Assembly: GCA_030615025.1 (NCBI GenBank)
Contig: JAUXAB010000030.1
Span: forward strand, 1 to 38,370
Source of the DNA: Phycisphaerae bacterium
Lineage (GTDB): Bacteria > Planctomycetota > Phycisphaerae > Sedimentisphaerales > Anaerobacaceae
Direction of reading: 5' to 3'
Length of the DNA: 38,370 nucleotides
In this document: positions 30,827-38,370 of the stretch, piece by piece
Position numbering within the stretch: the stretch's first letter is position 1
Layout of the letters: every line of letters begins with the position of its first letter
The notes under the pieces: generated by a model
Told to the model about the DNA's origin: nothing
Database searches by the model: none
The model's input: the letters and a program-made list of their open reading frames with translations, nothing else
Program-made: the position numbers and the translations under genes

Positions 30827-31732
30827 ATGGATGAGAACGTAATAAGAGTCGAGGAACTGGTGAAATACTTCGATGGCCGATGCGTTCTGGACGGCATTAA
30901 TCTAAAAGTGCAACGGGGCTGTATATATGGCTTGCTGGGACGGAATGCTGCCGGCAAAACTACGATTATTCGGATTCTTTTAGGCCTCGAGCCGCCAACT
31001 CGCGGACAGACTCTCCTGCTGGGCGCCGAATCAGCCAACCTTTCGGCAAAAGTGCACGGACGAATAGGTTACGTAGCTGAAGGCCATAACCTTATCCAGA
31101 ACTATAAGGTCGGCCGACTTGTAAAGCTCTGCAAAGACCTTTCCCGGCAGTGGAACGATACGTTTTTCAATCATCTGATAGAAACATTCCGCTTACCGAT
31201 GGACCGCAAGGTAAGGCAGTTGTCCATCGGTATGCGAGCGCAGTTAAACCTGTCACTGGCTATGGCAACAGAGCCTGAGCTGCTCATCCTTGACGACCCG
31301 ACATTAGGGCTTGATACCGTAGCCCGCCGGCAGTTCCTCGAGCTTGCGATTGACGTCATTCAGCGCCAGGGCCGTACCATTTTATTCTGCTCCCATATTC
31401 TAAACGATGTGGAGCGAATCGCCGACCGGATAGGCATACTTGCCGCCGGAAAACTCGTTGTCGATTGCGCGCTTGAAAGGCTCAAAGAACGGGTAAAAAA
31501 ATTAAGGCTGATTTTCCCCGAATCGGCCCCGGCAAACCTGCACCTGACGGAAATTATAAATCAACAGAGAGAGGGTCGTGAGATGGTAATAACCGTTGTC
31601 AACTGGAACCAAAAGAAACAAGCCCTTGTTGATGTTTTCAAACCTTCAAGCTGTACTGAAATGCCGATGAGCCTGGAGGACATATTCATAGAATGCACAA
31701 AACCTAATCCGGAATCAATCGCTTGTTCGTAA
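30827..31732 (+). CDS. ABC transporter ATP-binding protein (YtrB-like)
   Basis: This 301-residue ATPase has Walker A GRNAAGKT (38-45), a Q-loop region, signature LSIGM (132-136) and Walker B LLILDDPTLGLD (152-163). The residue after the Walker B aspartate is Asp157 where most ATPases have the catalytic Glu, so ATP turnover could be slow; some YtrB-like proteins share this. It should pair with the permease encoded 13 bases downstream. The genes 30427-34008 form one operon: regulator, ATPase, permease and a membrane zinc-ribbon protein. AGGG precedes the start. Exported substrate unknown. Confidence 0.93.
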   Translation: MDENVIRVEELVKYFDGRCVLDGINLKVQRGCIYGLLGRNAAGKTTIIRILLGLEPPTRGQTLLLGAESANLSAKVHGRIGYVAEGHNLIQNYKVGRLVKLCKDLSRQWNDTFFNHLIETFRLPMDRKVRQLSIGMRAQLNLSLAMATEPELLILDDPTLGLDTVARRQFLELAIDVIQRQGRTILFCSHILNDVERIADRIGILAAGKLVVDCALERLKERVKKLRLIFPESAPANLHLTEIINQQREGREMVITVVNWNQKKQALVDVFKPSSCTEMPMSLEDIFIECTKPNPESIACS

Positions 31733-31745
31733 CAGGAGATATGAA

Positions 31746-32375
31746 ATGTTTACACTTATAAAAAGAGAGATTGAAGACCATATAGCATATTTTCTCGGAG
31801 CGGCCATTCTCTCAGGAATCCTTATTGTCCTATCGATTTTGGCGGTATCTGCCAATGAAGGCAGTGAGCCCATTGTATTTGTCGCACTTTGGGTTCCGGT
31901 GATTATCGTGCTTATACTCGGCTCCCCTGCTATGAGCGTAACCCAGATGTATACGGACAGAACCAGAAGAATCTCCGCATTTTTATCCGGACTGCCGGTG
32001 ACACGAGGCCAGATACTGGCAGCCAGGATTGTCGCGGGGATTCTGGCGATTCTAACGCTGCTTGTGCCTCTGACCATTACAGCCGTGGTTCTATACCGTC
32101 TTTTTGCGCCGCCTGTACCGATGTATTCCGGACTGATTTCTGACATATTTATAGTGACATTTCTGATGAGCTTTGCCTGCTATTGCCTTGGCTTACTAAC
32201 CGGCTGGACATCAAGCAAAATCACGCCCACGTTAGGCGGCATGGCTTTAACCTTTGTGCTTGTTCCGCTGATTCTTGTCAAAGGTTTTGGGCTGCATATT
32301 GTAGTTATACTGTTGCTGTTTATTACCGCTTCTTTAGTGTGTACATGGCATAAGTTTGCGTCAACATCACTTTAG
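31746..32375 (+). CDS. ABC transporter permease, six-helix ABC-2 type
   Basis: This 209-residue protein consists almost wholly of membrane helices, about six (around 16-36, 45-62, 93-115, 133-155, 165-180 and 183-200). The cytoplasmic loop TDRTRRISAFLSGLPVTRGQILAARI (about 70-95), with the FLSGLPVTR coupling-type motif, is typical of ABC-2 permeases. It is small, so a dimer would be needed. It follows the ATPase in the operon with an AGGAG site, and is followed 10 bases later by the zinc-ribbon membrane protein. Confidence 0.88.
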   Translation: MFTLIKREIEDHIAYFLGAAILSGILIVLSILAVSANEGSEPIVFVALWVPVIIVLILGSPAMSVTQMYTDRTRRISAFLSGLPVTRGQILAARIVAGILAILTLLVPLTITAVVLYRLFAPPVPMYSGLISDIFIVTFLMSFACYCLGLLTGWTSSKITPTLGGMALTFVLVPLILVKGFGLHIVVILLLFITASLVCTWHKFASTSL

Positions 32376-32385
32376 GAATATAACG

Positions 32386-34008
32386 ATGAAGTCACAAATA
32401 AGTTATCCTGTTAAGGTTTTCGCAACCGGATTTGTTGTTCTGACGTTACTGTCGACACCATTATTCTGGTTCCGATTTCTATGCGAGAGGATCCTTGTCA
32501 GCAGGATGCCACTCGAGGTCAGGTACGTCAGTATCATACCTTCCGGACTGGTTCCGCCTGAGCTTGAAAATGATCCTAACGTGATTATTCACTCCAGAGT
32601 GTCTGCAAGAATGAAAACAGAAGAAACTGCATTCCTTGGAATTATTGACTATTTTCAAGCAAGATCTCCAGGGGAACGCCACTCAAACATTTACTATTAC
32701 AATAAAAAAGATGAAGACTGGACGTATTTTGACGAAAGGATTGGTTTAATCATACATCGAGAAACAATGCATGATAAGAACAGGCGGCTAAAGAAAATGC
32801 AACTCTATGTGGGTCCTGAAGGGATTTTAGAAACCGCTGAAAAAAGCCTCGGCAGATTCATCACTCCGATTACAGACTCAACAAGTTGGGGCTGGCCGTT
32901 GCGAACAGTATACGACAAGAAGCTTCGCCGCTTTTTCACCATTGACTTTGATAAAAGAACGGTGGTCAAGGGGCCGCAACTTGGCAAAGATGACCCCCAC
33001 AAGCCCGTCCAGATAGGCCGCTTGAGTAAAAATCCCTCTTTTGTGCAGTTGCACTGGTCAGCTCCTCACATTAAAGTCCCTGACGAGGAAATAGAGAGAA
33101 GTCCTTTTAAGCCAACAACTAAGCCAATGCCTGGGACCGATTACGGCCGCGGTGCGGGTCCGTATCTACTTGTTCTCGACGAAACCGGCCGCATTGACCT
33201 GCTTGACCGACAAACACTTGAATTTGCCGGGACCGCAGGCTTTCTGCCGAGGGCACAATTCTCGTCAACGGAATCCGCAACAGACGCAGATTTGTTAGGT
33301 TATCAAGCTTTCGCCCTGACCTCTACGACCGACAAAAAATATCGGGGGATGTGCGTGGCCAGCGTTTGCCGTGAGGGGACTGCTCTGACACTGGCCGTTT
33401 ACGATGGAGAGGGGAAATTGGTCAGGAGAGATTACAGCAAGGATACAAAGCGTGACCGCTGGCGTAATACTCAGACTATACCTTCCAGCAGGGCTGTCTT
33501 CTTTGAGGTGCCATGGGCACCTGCGCTAACGATTGCAAAATATCTCACCGAAAACCTTCACCCGCCGCTTTTGTCTCTTGTCTCTTATTTCACAGCATCC
33601 AGTTTTGAAGCTACTGCCGGCCATAGAGCACTTTTTGTCCTCCCCAATTCGTTTGCAGCCATGAAGGGCAGGGACATTAGTGAAAACATCGGCACCAGAT
33701 TCTACGCAACCCTATTGATGATATTGCCGTCGATAATATTGGCAATATTGCTTGCCTGGCGGGTAAGCAAAGACGCGACTGATGTCGGACTTTCGGAAAA
33801 AGCGAAACTTTACTGGATGCTCGGAACTCTTGCTTTTGGCTTAACCGCCTATATTACCTACAGACTGACTCGGCCAAAGATAACTCTGGTTACCTGCGCC
33901 AACTGCGGCAGGCTTAGAAGGCCGGATATGGCCAGGTGCCATCGCTGCGGCAGCAAATGGCACGTACCCGAACTGACACCCCCCACCTGGCGGGTTGTCG
34001 ATAGCTGA
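32386..34008 (+). CDS. Membrane protein with C-terminal zinc ribbon, partner of the ABC transporter
   Basis: This 540-residue protein of no recognised family is anchored by an N-terminal helix (about 8-30: KVFATGFVVLTLLSTPLFWF). A large beta-rich extracytoplasmic domain follows (about 40-440, including LLVLDETGRIDLLDRQTLEFAG, which recalls a propeller blade). Two helices (about 448-465 and 480-495) lead to a cytoplasmic zinc ribbon with C504-x2-C507 and C518-x2-C521. The ATG at 32386 was chosen over an in-frame TTG at 32356 because it gives a proper membrane anchor and AGGA lies upstream. As last gene of the GntR-ABC operon it may be an accessory sensor or substrate-handling subunit; that is inferred from position only. 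Confidence 0.78.
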   Translation: MKSQISYPVKVFATGFVVLTLLSTPLFWFRFLCERILVSRMPLEVRYVSIIPSGLVPPELENDPNVIIHSRVSARMKTEETAFLGIIDYFQARSPGERHSNIYYYNKKDEDWTYFDERIGLIIHRETMHDKNRRLKKMQLYVGPEGILETAEKSLGRFITPITDSTSWGWPLRTVYDKKLRRFFTIDFDKRTVVKGPQLGKDDPHKPVQIGRLSKNPSFVQLHWSAPHIKVPDEEIERSPFKPTTKPMPGTDYGRGAGPYLLVLDETGRIDLLDRQTLEFAGTAGFLPRAQFSSTESATDADLLGYQAFALTSTTDKKYRGMCVASVCREGTALTLAVYDGEGKLVRRDYSKDTKRDRWRNTQTIPSSRAVFFEVPWAPALTIAKYLTENLHPPLLSLVSYFTASSFEATAGHRALFVLPNSFAAMKGRDISENIGTRFYATLLMILPSIILAILLAWRVSKDATDVGLSEKAKLYWMLGTLAFGLTAYITYRLTRPKITLVTCANCGRLRRPDMARCHRCGSKWHVPELTPPTWRVVDS

Positions 34009-34063
34009 AACGGAGCGCTACCACATCGCGTATCTGTCAGGGCTCCATTTCGCCCCGCTTTGG

Positions 34064-35515
34064 TCAGACCTTCTCCGGTATCACGAACGGCTCACGGTAG
34101 TTGCGCTTGACGAGCATATTGGCCCAGTCACTGAACTCGCCTACGAATCTCTCACTATTGGTATCCATCGTAAGCGATGGGCCGATAACCGCAGGTGTCT
34201 TTTTAAGGTCAACTCCATTAGCTGCGAGATGCTCCTGGAAGCGGTCGAAACACTCCGTCATCTTCTTGTTGCCCTTGACCCTCTCCATAATTTCCCCGGG
34301 TGATGCCTTCTGACCCAGGCGGTAGGAAATATTACCCATGTGACAGAGGGCGCTTGAGATGTGTCCTTTCTCAATATCGGCGTTAAGATCGCTGACTTTT
34401 CGGCTGCGTACCGCCTTGATAAAGTTGGCGTGATGTTCACCACCGCCTCCTCCCTTGAACTGCTTGACCTTCTTGTCGTTATTGTCGTATACCCAGCCGC
34501 CGCCACCACCTCCGACGAAGTAGCCATTCTCACATTCAACCACGATTCCGATGCGGGTCCCACGGTAGTGGTCCATCGCCGACTCACCCTGCTTGCGAGG
34601 CAGACCACGCACCTCGAAGATTAGCGGGGCCGGCTTGTAGTCAAAGAATGATATCAGGGTGTTGGGGGTCTGGCCGTCATCGTCGTAACCGAGTCGGCCT
34701 CCGATGCTTATTACCCGTGGTGCCAGTCCTTTCTGCCCTAAAGCCCAGCGGGCAAGGTCCATCTCGTGAATACCCTGATTACCGAGGTCACCGTTGCCGG
34801 TGTTCCAAACCCAGTGCCAATCATAATGCAATCGTTTGCGCATCAACGGCTCCATATCAGCCGGACCGCACCACAGATTATAGTCACACGATTCCGGAAC
34901 CGGCTGCGGGCCATTGACCTTTCCAATACTGCCGCGCGGTTTGTAGCAGAAGCCACGTGAAACCACAATCTTGCCGAGGTTGCCTTCGCGTATGTACTTG
35001 AATGCTTCAATCAACCCTTCGTCGGAGCGTTTCTGTGTACCGGTTTGCACGATGCGTTTGTATTTTCGGGCGGCCTCGACCATTTTCCGGCCTTCCCAGA
35101 TTTCATGTGAGACGGGCTTTTCGCAATACATATCTTTGCCCGCCTGGCAGGCCCATACCGTCACGAGCGAATGCCAGTGGTTGGGTGTCGCGGTCGTGAC
35201 GGCATCAATGCTCCTGTCGTCCAGCATTTTGCGAACGTCAATATAGGTTTTGACCTTCGCGTTGTATTTCTTCTCAAAGTCGGTTGCCTTTCTCTGGACA
35301 TGGGCCTTGTCTGCATCGCAAATCGCCACAACACGAACGCCGGGGAGCTTGTGGAAGTAACCAATGTGGCCACCGCCCTGGCCTCCGACACCAATCACAC
35401 CCACGCGAATGTCGTTGTTCGCACCGCGTACCCGCGAATAAGGAGCTGCCAAAACCATCACGGCACCAGCGGCCATCGAACTCTTGATAAAATCTCGACG
35501 AGTGAGTTTACTCAT
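34064..35515 (-). CDS. Tat-exported Gfo/Idh/MocA-family oxidoreductase
   Basis: This 483-residue NAD(P)-dependent sugar or cyclitol oxidoreductase-type protein has a Tat signal (LTRRDFIKSSMAAG, 4-17). The Rossmann domain starts at about 36 (IRVGVIGVGGQGGGH), and the family EKP motif is at 132-134 (CEKPVSHEIWEG). C-terminal substrate-domain landmarks include YDWHWVWNTGNGDLGNQGIHEMDLARWALG. Such Tat-carrying versions are frequent in planctomycetes and may be loaded with cofactor before export; the substrate cannot be told. It runs towards the plus-strand ABC operon (convergent). The next gene upstream, 76 bases away, is another Tat protein, so both may belong to one carbohydrate-processing unit. 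Confidence 0.92.
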   Translation of the reverse strand: MSKLTRRDFIKSSMAAGAVMVLAAPYSRVRGANNDIRVGVIGVGGQGGGHIGYFHKLPGVRVVAICDADKAHVQRKATDFEKKYNAKVKTYIDVRKMLDDRSIDAVTTATPNHWHSLVTVWACQAGKDMYCEKPVSHEIWEGRKMVEAARKYKRIVQTGTQKRSDEGLIEAFKYIREGNLGKIVVSRGFCYKPRGSIGKVNGPQPVPESCDYNLWCGPADMEPLMRKRLHYDWHWVWNTGNGDLGNQGIHEMDLARWALGQKGLAPRVISIGGRLGYDDDGQTPNTLISFFDYKPAPLIFEVRGLPRKQGESAMDHYRGTRIGIVVECENGYFVGGGGGGWVYDNNDKKVKQFKGGGGGEHHANFIKAVRSRKVSDLNADIEKGHISSALCHMGNISYRLGQKASPGEIMERVKGNKKMTECFDRFQEHLAANGVDLKKTPAVIGPSLTMDTNSERFVGEFSDWANMLVKRNYREPFVIPEKV

Positions 35516-35591
35516 AATACTTCCCTTCCTTTCCTTTATTAAGTTTCATAATAGTCTTATTTAAGATACCCTGGAATCGGCCCTCTGTCAA

Positions 35592-37388
35592 CTATTTTTC
35601 AGGTTTCGTTGCAGCGTATTCGCGGTAATGCTCGGCCACTTTGGCCTGCTTTTCATCGCCCTTATGAAAATACAGCCGATACCGAAAGGTTAAACTCTGA
35701 CCGGATGGGATTGTAATATCTCCTGTACCCTTTGGCTTGCCCTCAAAGTTATGCACCCCGAACGGATTGGCCGCAAACAGTCCGTAGGTGCGAACGTGCC
35801 ACCAGGTAGGATGCTTCGGATTGGTCGGATGGTCAAAAATCGCCACTCCTACAATTTGGCCCTCCACAGGCCCAAAGTAATCGCACCAGGCAGCACGCTT
35901 GCCCCACGCAGCCCCGTCACGGTGTCCCTGGCTATTGACAATATGTCCCTTGCCGACTTTGCCTTCCACCCGCATTGTCGGCGTTAAACGTATCGCCATC
36001 GAACCTTCCTTGGTATCACCCATAACGACCTTGCCGTGTGAGGCGTGGATAGTTATCTCAAAGTCCATCATTTGGCCATCCGGGCGATTGTAGAATCGAT
36101 GTGTCCGGGTGTCCGTGCAGATGACTTTGCCGTCGCGCGAAACCCATTTGTTGCGTGACTGAATGATACCAACATCCCGACCGGAAGAAATCTCGACGAA
36201 TTTGTCGTGTACGATTTTGCCGGACCTGCTCCCCTCGCTCCAGAAATCTACGCCATTTACTTCTCCGTGGGTAAACCACAATGAGCGGTGATGGCGATGG
36301 TCTTGCGCTTCGTTTTCGCCCTCTTTCATCGGCCAGTGGCGAATAATAGGTACACCTGTCGGGCCAATCACCGGATAGAAGAATGGCCTGGGCACATCCT
36401 GGTAGTTGTACTCCGTAAACAGCTTGCCATTTATTTCAACCCTCAGCTTCTTGCCAACATGGTCAATCCTGACGTTTCGCGTAATCGCTCTGGGCGCCTG
36501 TGCCTTTGCAATCATCTGCTGCCAGACCTGCCGCTGCTCAATCAGTGCCTTGATGCGGTCCTTGGGTTTAGTGCGGGCCTCAAGAAGTATCCACCCGGCG
36601 TAGTTCATCTCCACCAGCAGGTTCATCAGCTCCTGGTAGGGATAGCTGCCGATGTTCAGCTCGCGGACATGGACGGTATCACCAAATCGGTCCTTAACCA
36701 GGTTGAAGTTGTGCTCTAATCCTTTTCCCTGAAGGTCCTGCGAGTTGCAGTTCCAGCAGACCCCCACGTTGGGATGGTCGGCCACATCCATAATCCCTTT
36801 GATAATGGGCAGAGGGGAGCATGAGCCATGTACCTCCAGGCGAACCTCCTGGCCGTAGTCGGCGCCGAACCGGCCCAGTTTATTGAGTGACTTGCCGATT
36901 TGCTCGATTGTCTTCTCGCGCGACACGTTCTTAGGCAGATCATTCGGCTTGACCTTAACGCCTGAGCCGCCAACATCGCGCGAGAGCTTGATATACTGTT
37001 TGGCCCCCTCGATGTCTTTGCGAAGTCGCGCTTGATCAACGTGGTGGAAGGCGAAGTTGGTGCCCAGACCCACCAGCGTAACGGGGCTGTCGTCGAATCG
37101 GTTCTTCACATCCCGCCGTTGTTGAGCGTTGAGGCCCGATTCGACACCGTGCGCATGCTGGGTTCGCAGCTCAACGCCAAGCACCCTGGTCTTTTCACAG
37201 TTGGCAATCAGTGTCGGCAACGCCCAGTCCCTGCCCCACTGGTAGGTAACCAGACCAAATCTCATCCTGGAACCGGGCTTGTAGCCGGCCGCCAGCACTC
37301 GACCCAGTGGCCCGGCCGCAACGGCAGCGGCACCAAGGCACATCGACTGCTTGAGAAAATCACGGCGTGTATTATGAATTGTACTCAT
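35592..37388 (-). CDS. Tat-exported fusion of sugar isomerase/epimerase-like barrel and DUF6807
   Basis: This 598-residue protein begins with a Tat signal (NTRRDFLKQSMCLGAAAVAAG, residues 6-26). Residues about 40-290 are a xylose-isomerase-like TIM barrel (MRFGLVTYQWG, VLGVELRTQHAHGVESGL, VRLEVHGSCSPLP, NVGVCWNCNSQDL, HVRELNIGSYPYQELMNLLVEM). From about 303 to the end comes a DUF6807 domain (formerly annotated PmoA-like): YQDVPRPFFYPVIGPTGVPIIR, QDHRHHRSLWFTHGEVNGVDFW and a final RYRLYFHKGD. These two domains are normally separate proteins encoded near each other; here they are one chain. The start at 37388 was chosen because AAGGG precedes it and the Tat motif falls in place; an ATG at 37439 would add 17 odd residues. 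Role probably in glycoside or sugar breakdown; reaction unknown. Confidence 0.88.
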   Translation of the reverse strand: MSTIHNTRRDFLKQSMCLGAAAVAAGPLGRVLAAGYKPGSRMRFGLVTYQWGRDWALPTLIANCEKTRVLGVELRTQHAHGVESGLNAQQRRDVKNRFDDSPVTLVGLGTNFAFHHVDQARLRKDIEGAKQYIKLSRDVGGSGVKVKPNDLPKNVSREKTIEQIGKSLNKLGRFGADYGQEVRLEVHGSCSPLPIIKGIMDVADHPNVGVCWNCNSQDLQGKGLEHNFNLVKDRFGDTVHVRELNIGSYPYQELMNLLVEMNYAGWILLEARTKPKDRIKALIEQRQVWQQMIAKAQAPRAITRNVRIDHVGKKLRVEINGKLFTEYNYQDVPRPFFYPVIGPTGVPIIRHWPMKEGENEAQDHRHHRSLWFTHGEVNGVDFWSEGSRSGKIVHDKFVEISSGRDVGIIQSRNKWVSRDGKVICTDTRTHRFYNRPDGQMMDFEITIHASHGKVVMGDTKEGSMAIRLTPTMRVEGKVGKGHIVNSQGHRDGAAWGKRAAWCDYFGPVEGQIVGVAIFDHPTNPKHPTWWHVRTYGLFAANPFGVHNFEGKPKGTGDITIPSGQSLTFRYRLYFHKGDEKQAKVAEHYREYAATKPEK

Positions 37389-37596
37389 ATTTGCCCTTTC
37401 AGTTAAGGATATGTTGTCAAGAATCAAGTTTTTGGACATTCCTCTTTTGAGGCTATTCGGACCAATACATCAGCCCATCCTCACGCAATTGGCTCGATTA
37501 AGATAATATTATCCTCATCTGACACCGTTATGTCAAGCGAATTTATGAAAAATTGGAGACGGCCATAAAATCTGCAGGATGATTCGCAAATCGCGC

Positions 37597-38205
37597 TTAC
37601 ATATCTTCAAGTTTAATTGATACAAGAATCTTCCTGCACGTGCAATGATTTCCCAAGTGACATAAAGCAAGTTGTTGTGCGGCAAAGCTTATTGGCAGCG
37701 CCTGGTTTTCTATTTGGCCATAACCAATTGTTATATGAGGGAAAAAATTCTCGAAACTTGATTTTTCCCTATAGTTCTTAATCCACAGCAAGGTCGTCTC
37801 CGCAACCTCCTGGTCACCATATATCATATCTTCGGTTACGTCGCTGCTGAAATATGGTGCAAGTTTGTCCATAACCTTTTCATGGAGCGACTGAAGCTCT
37901 CTCGTTTTTTCCACCTCAAAGACGGACACTTTTTCACCCCTCGAATTTCCTGCAGCCCGGATACCAACAACTCTCAAATTATTCAGTGAAGTTCCTTCGG
38001 CAATTTCCTCTAAAACTTTCTTGACAGAGGTGATGTCTCTTTCTTCAACACAGCCCATAGCTAAGGAAATGTGCGGCAGGCAATTCTCTTTATTTAGCTC
38101 AATTTTGTTGCCGAATCTTTTCACCAATTCAGCGTTTATTTCAATCGCCTTAGCCGTCATCGCCTCTGCCGGCAATAACACAACATCAACTGCTTTTCTG
38201 CCCAT
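37597..38205 (-). CDS. 2H phosphoesterase (LigT / 2'-5' RNA ligase-like)
   Basis: This 202-residue protein has the two H-x-[ST] motifs that define the 2H superfamily: H45-I-S in CLPHISLAMG and H157-I-T in FFPHITIGYGQ. Members cleave or form 2'-5' or cyclic phosphate linkages in RNA or nucleotides. The spacing of the two motifs (112 residues) is somewhat larger than in typical LigT, with a central helical region (VFEVEKTRELQSLHEKVMDKLAPYF). GGAG lies about 11 bases before the start codon. It stands alone between the isomerase fusion and a palindromic repeat, with no link to either visible. Confidence 0.88.
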   Translation of the reverse strand: MGRKAVDVVLLPAEAMTAKAIEINAELVKRFGNKIELNKENCLPHISLAMGCVEERDITSVKKVLEEIAEGTSLNNLRVVGIRAAGNSRGEKVSVFEVEKTRELQSLHEKVMDKLAPYFSSDVTEDMIYGDQEVAETTLLWIKNYREKSSFENFFPHITIGYGQIENQALPISFAAQQLALCHLGNHCTCRKILVSIKLEDM

Positions 38206-38272
38206 ATCTTTCTTTCTCCGGCCCCAAAATACTTAGAGCTTATCCGAATAACCGGGTCGTTATGAGGCCGAG

Positions 38273-38355
38273 TCCCGATATATCGGGAAGGCCAAGGCGG
38301 CAGGCCAAAAATGCTCGGAGGCGTGGTTTTCTCCACGTTGAGAACGTTTTTGGCC
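38273..38355. repeat. Palindromic repeat element at the right edge
   Basis: TCCCGATATATCGGGA (38273-38288) is a perfect 16-bp palindrome. Next to it GGCCAAAAATG (38303-38313) and CGTTTTTGGCC (38345-38355) pair at 10 of 11 positions, with an inner stem CGTGG (38322-38326) / CCACG (38333-38337). An open frame running through this on the minus strand to the window edge is judged a by-product of the repeat. Confidence 0.65.
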
Positions 38356-38370
38356 GACAACGCAGGCATC

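Noticed and set aside
38157-38369. A minus-strand frame at the right edge (begins MPALSAKNVLNVEKTT)
   Set aside because: It runs through the nested palindromes and into the 2H gene's leader and start, so it is most simply a by-product of the repeat.

Overview
The window looks like chromosomal DNA of a planctomycete, most likely of the Phycisphaerae type. This is an inference from gene content: Tat-exported sulfatases and Gfo/Idh/MocA enzymes, many ECF sigma factors paired with membrane anti-sigma-like proteins, a PD40/TPR protein with a c-type heme motif, and a YtrABC-like transporter with planctomycete-style partner proteins. No rRNA, tRNA, CRISPR array or phage module was seen.

Layout. Positions 1-51 hold the start of an IS481-like transposase running off the left edge. 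A Tat-exported DegT-type aminotransferase (195-1532, minus) and accD (1615-2466, minus) follow. Then comes the most unusual gene, 2930-4555 (minus): a tubulin/FtsZ superfamily GTPase behind a strongly basic, histone-H1-like N-terminal tail built from five 22-residue repeats. Next is a carbon-metabolism cluster on the minus strand, gap-pgk-rpe (8169 to 5035).

From 8325 to 20500 the plus strand carries five consecutive two-gene modules. Each has an ECF sigma factor, a single-pass membrane protein (two with a zf-HC2 anti-sigma zinc motif) with a different ectodomain, and a terminator. All five membrane-protein genes contain an in-frame internal Shine-Dalgarno plus ATG with identical spacing just before the membrane segment. 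Two ectodomains end in glycan-binding-type folds (discoidin-like and LamG-like). A relic of a sixth ectodomain lies behind module 4.

On the minus strand follow two Tat-targeted sulfatases and tilS (25020 to 20539). The upstream sulfatase has no canonical start codon, and tilS carries in-frame low-complexity repeat insertions. Next are a lipoprotein, a repeat-rich intergenic region, a heme/PD40/TPR protein and an unrecognised exported protein. The plus strand then has a GntR(YtrA)-ABC ATPase-permease-zinc-ribbon membrane protein operon (30427-34008) behind a clear sigma-70-like promoter. The right end, minus strand, has a Tat Gfo/Idh/MocA oxidoreductase, a Tat sugar-isomerase/DUF6807 fusion and a 2H phosphoesterase, and closes with a palindromic repeat.

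Taken together, the sulfatases, exported oxidoreductase and isomerase, and the lectin-bearing sigma/anti-sigma modules suggest sensing and breakdown of complex, partly sulfated polysaccharides at the cell surface. The histone-tailed tubulin homologue is the best candidate for an undescribed system.
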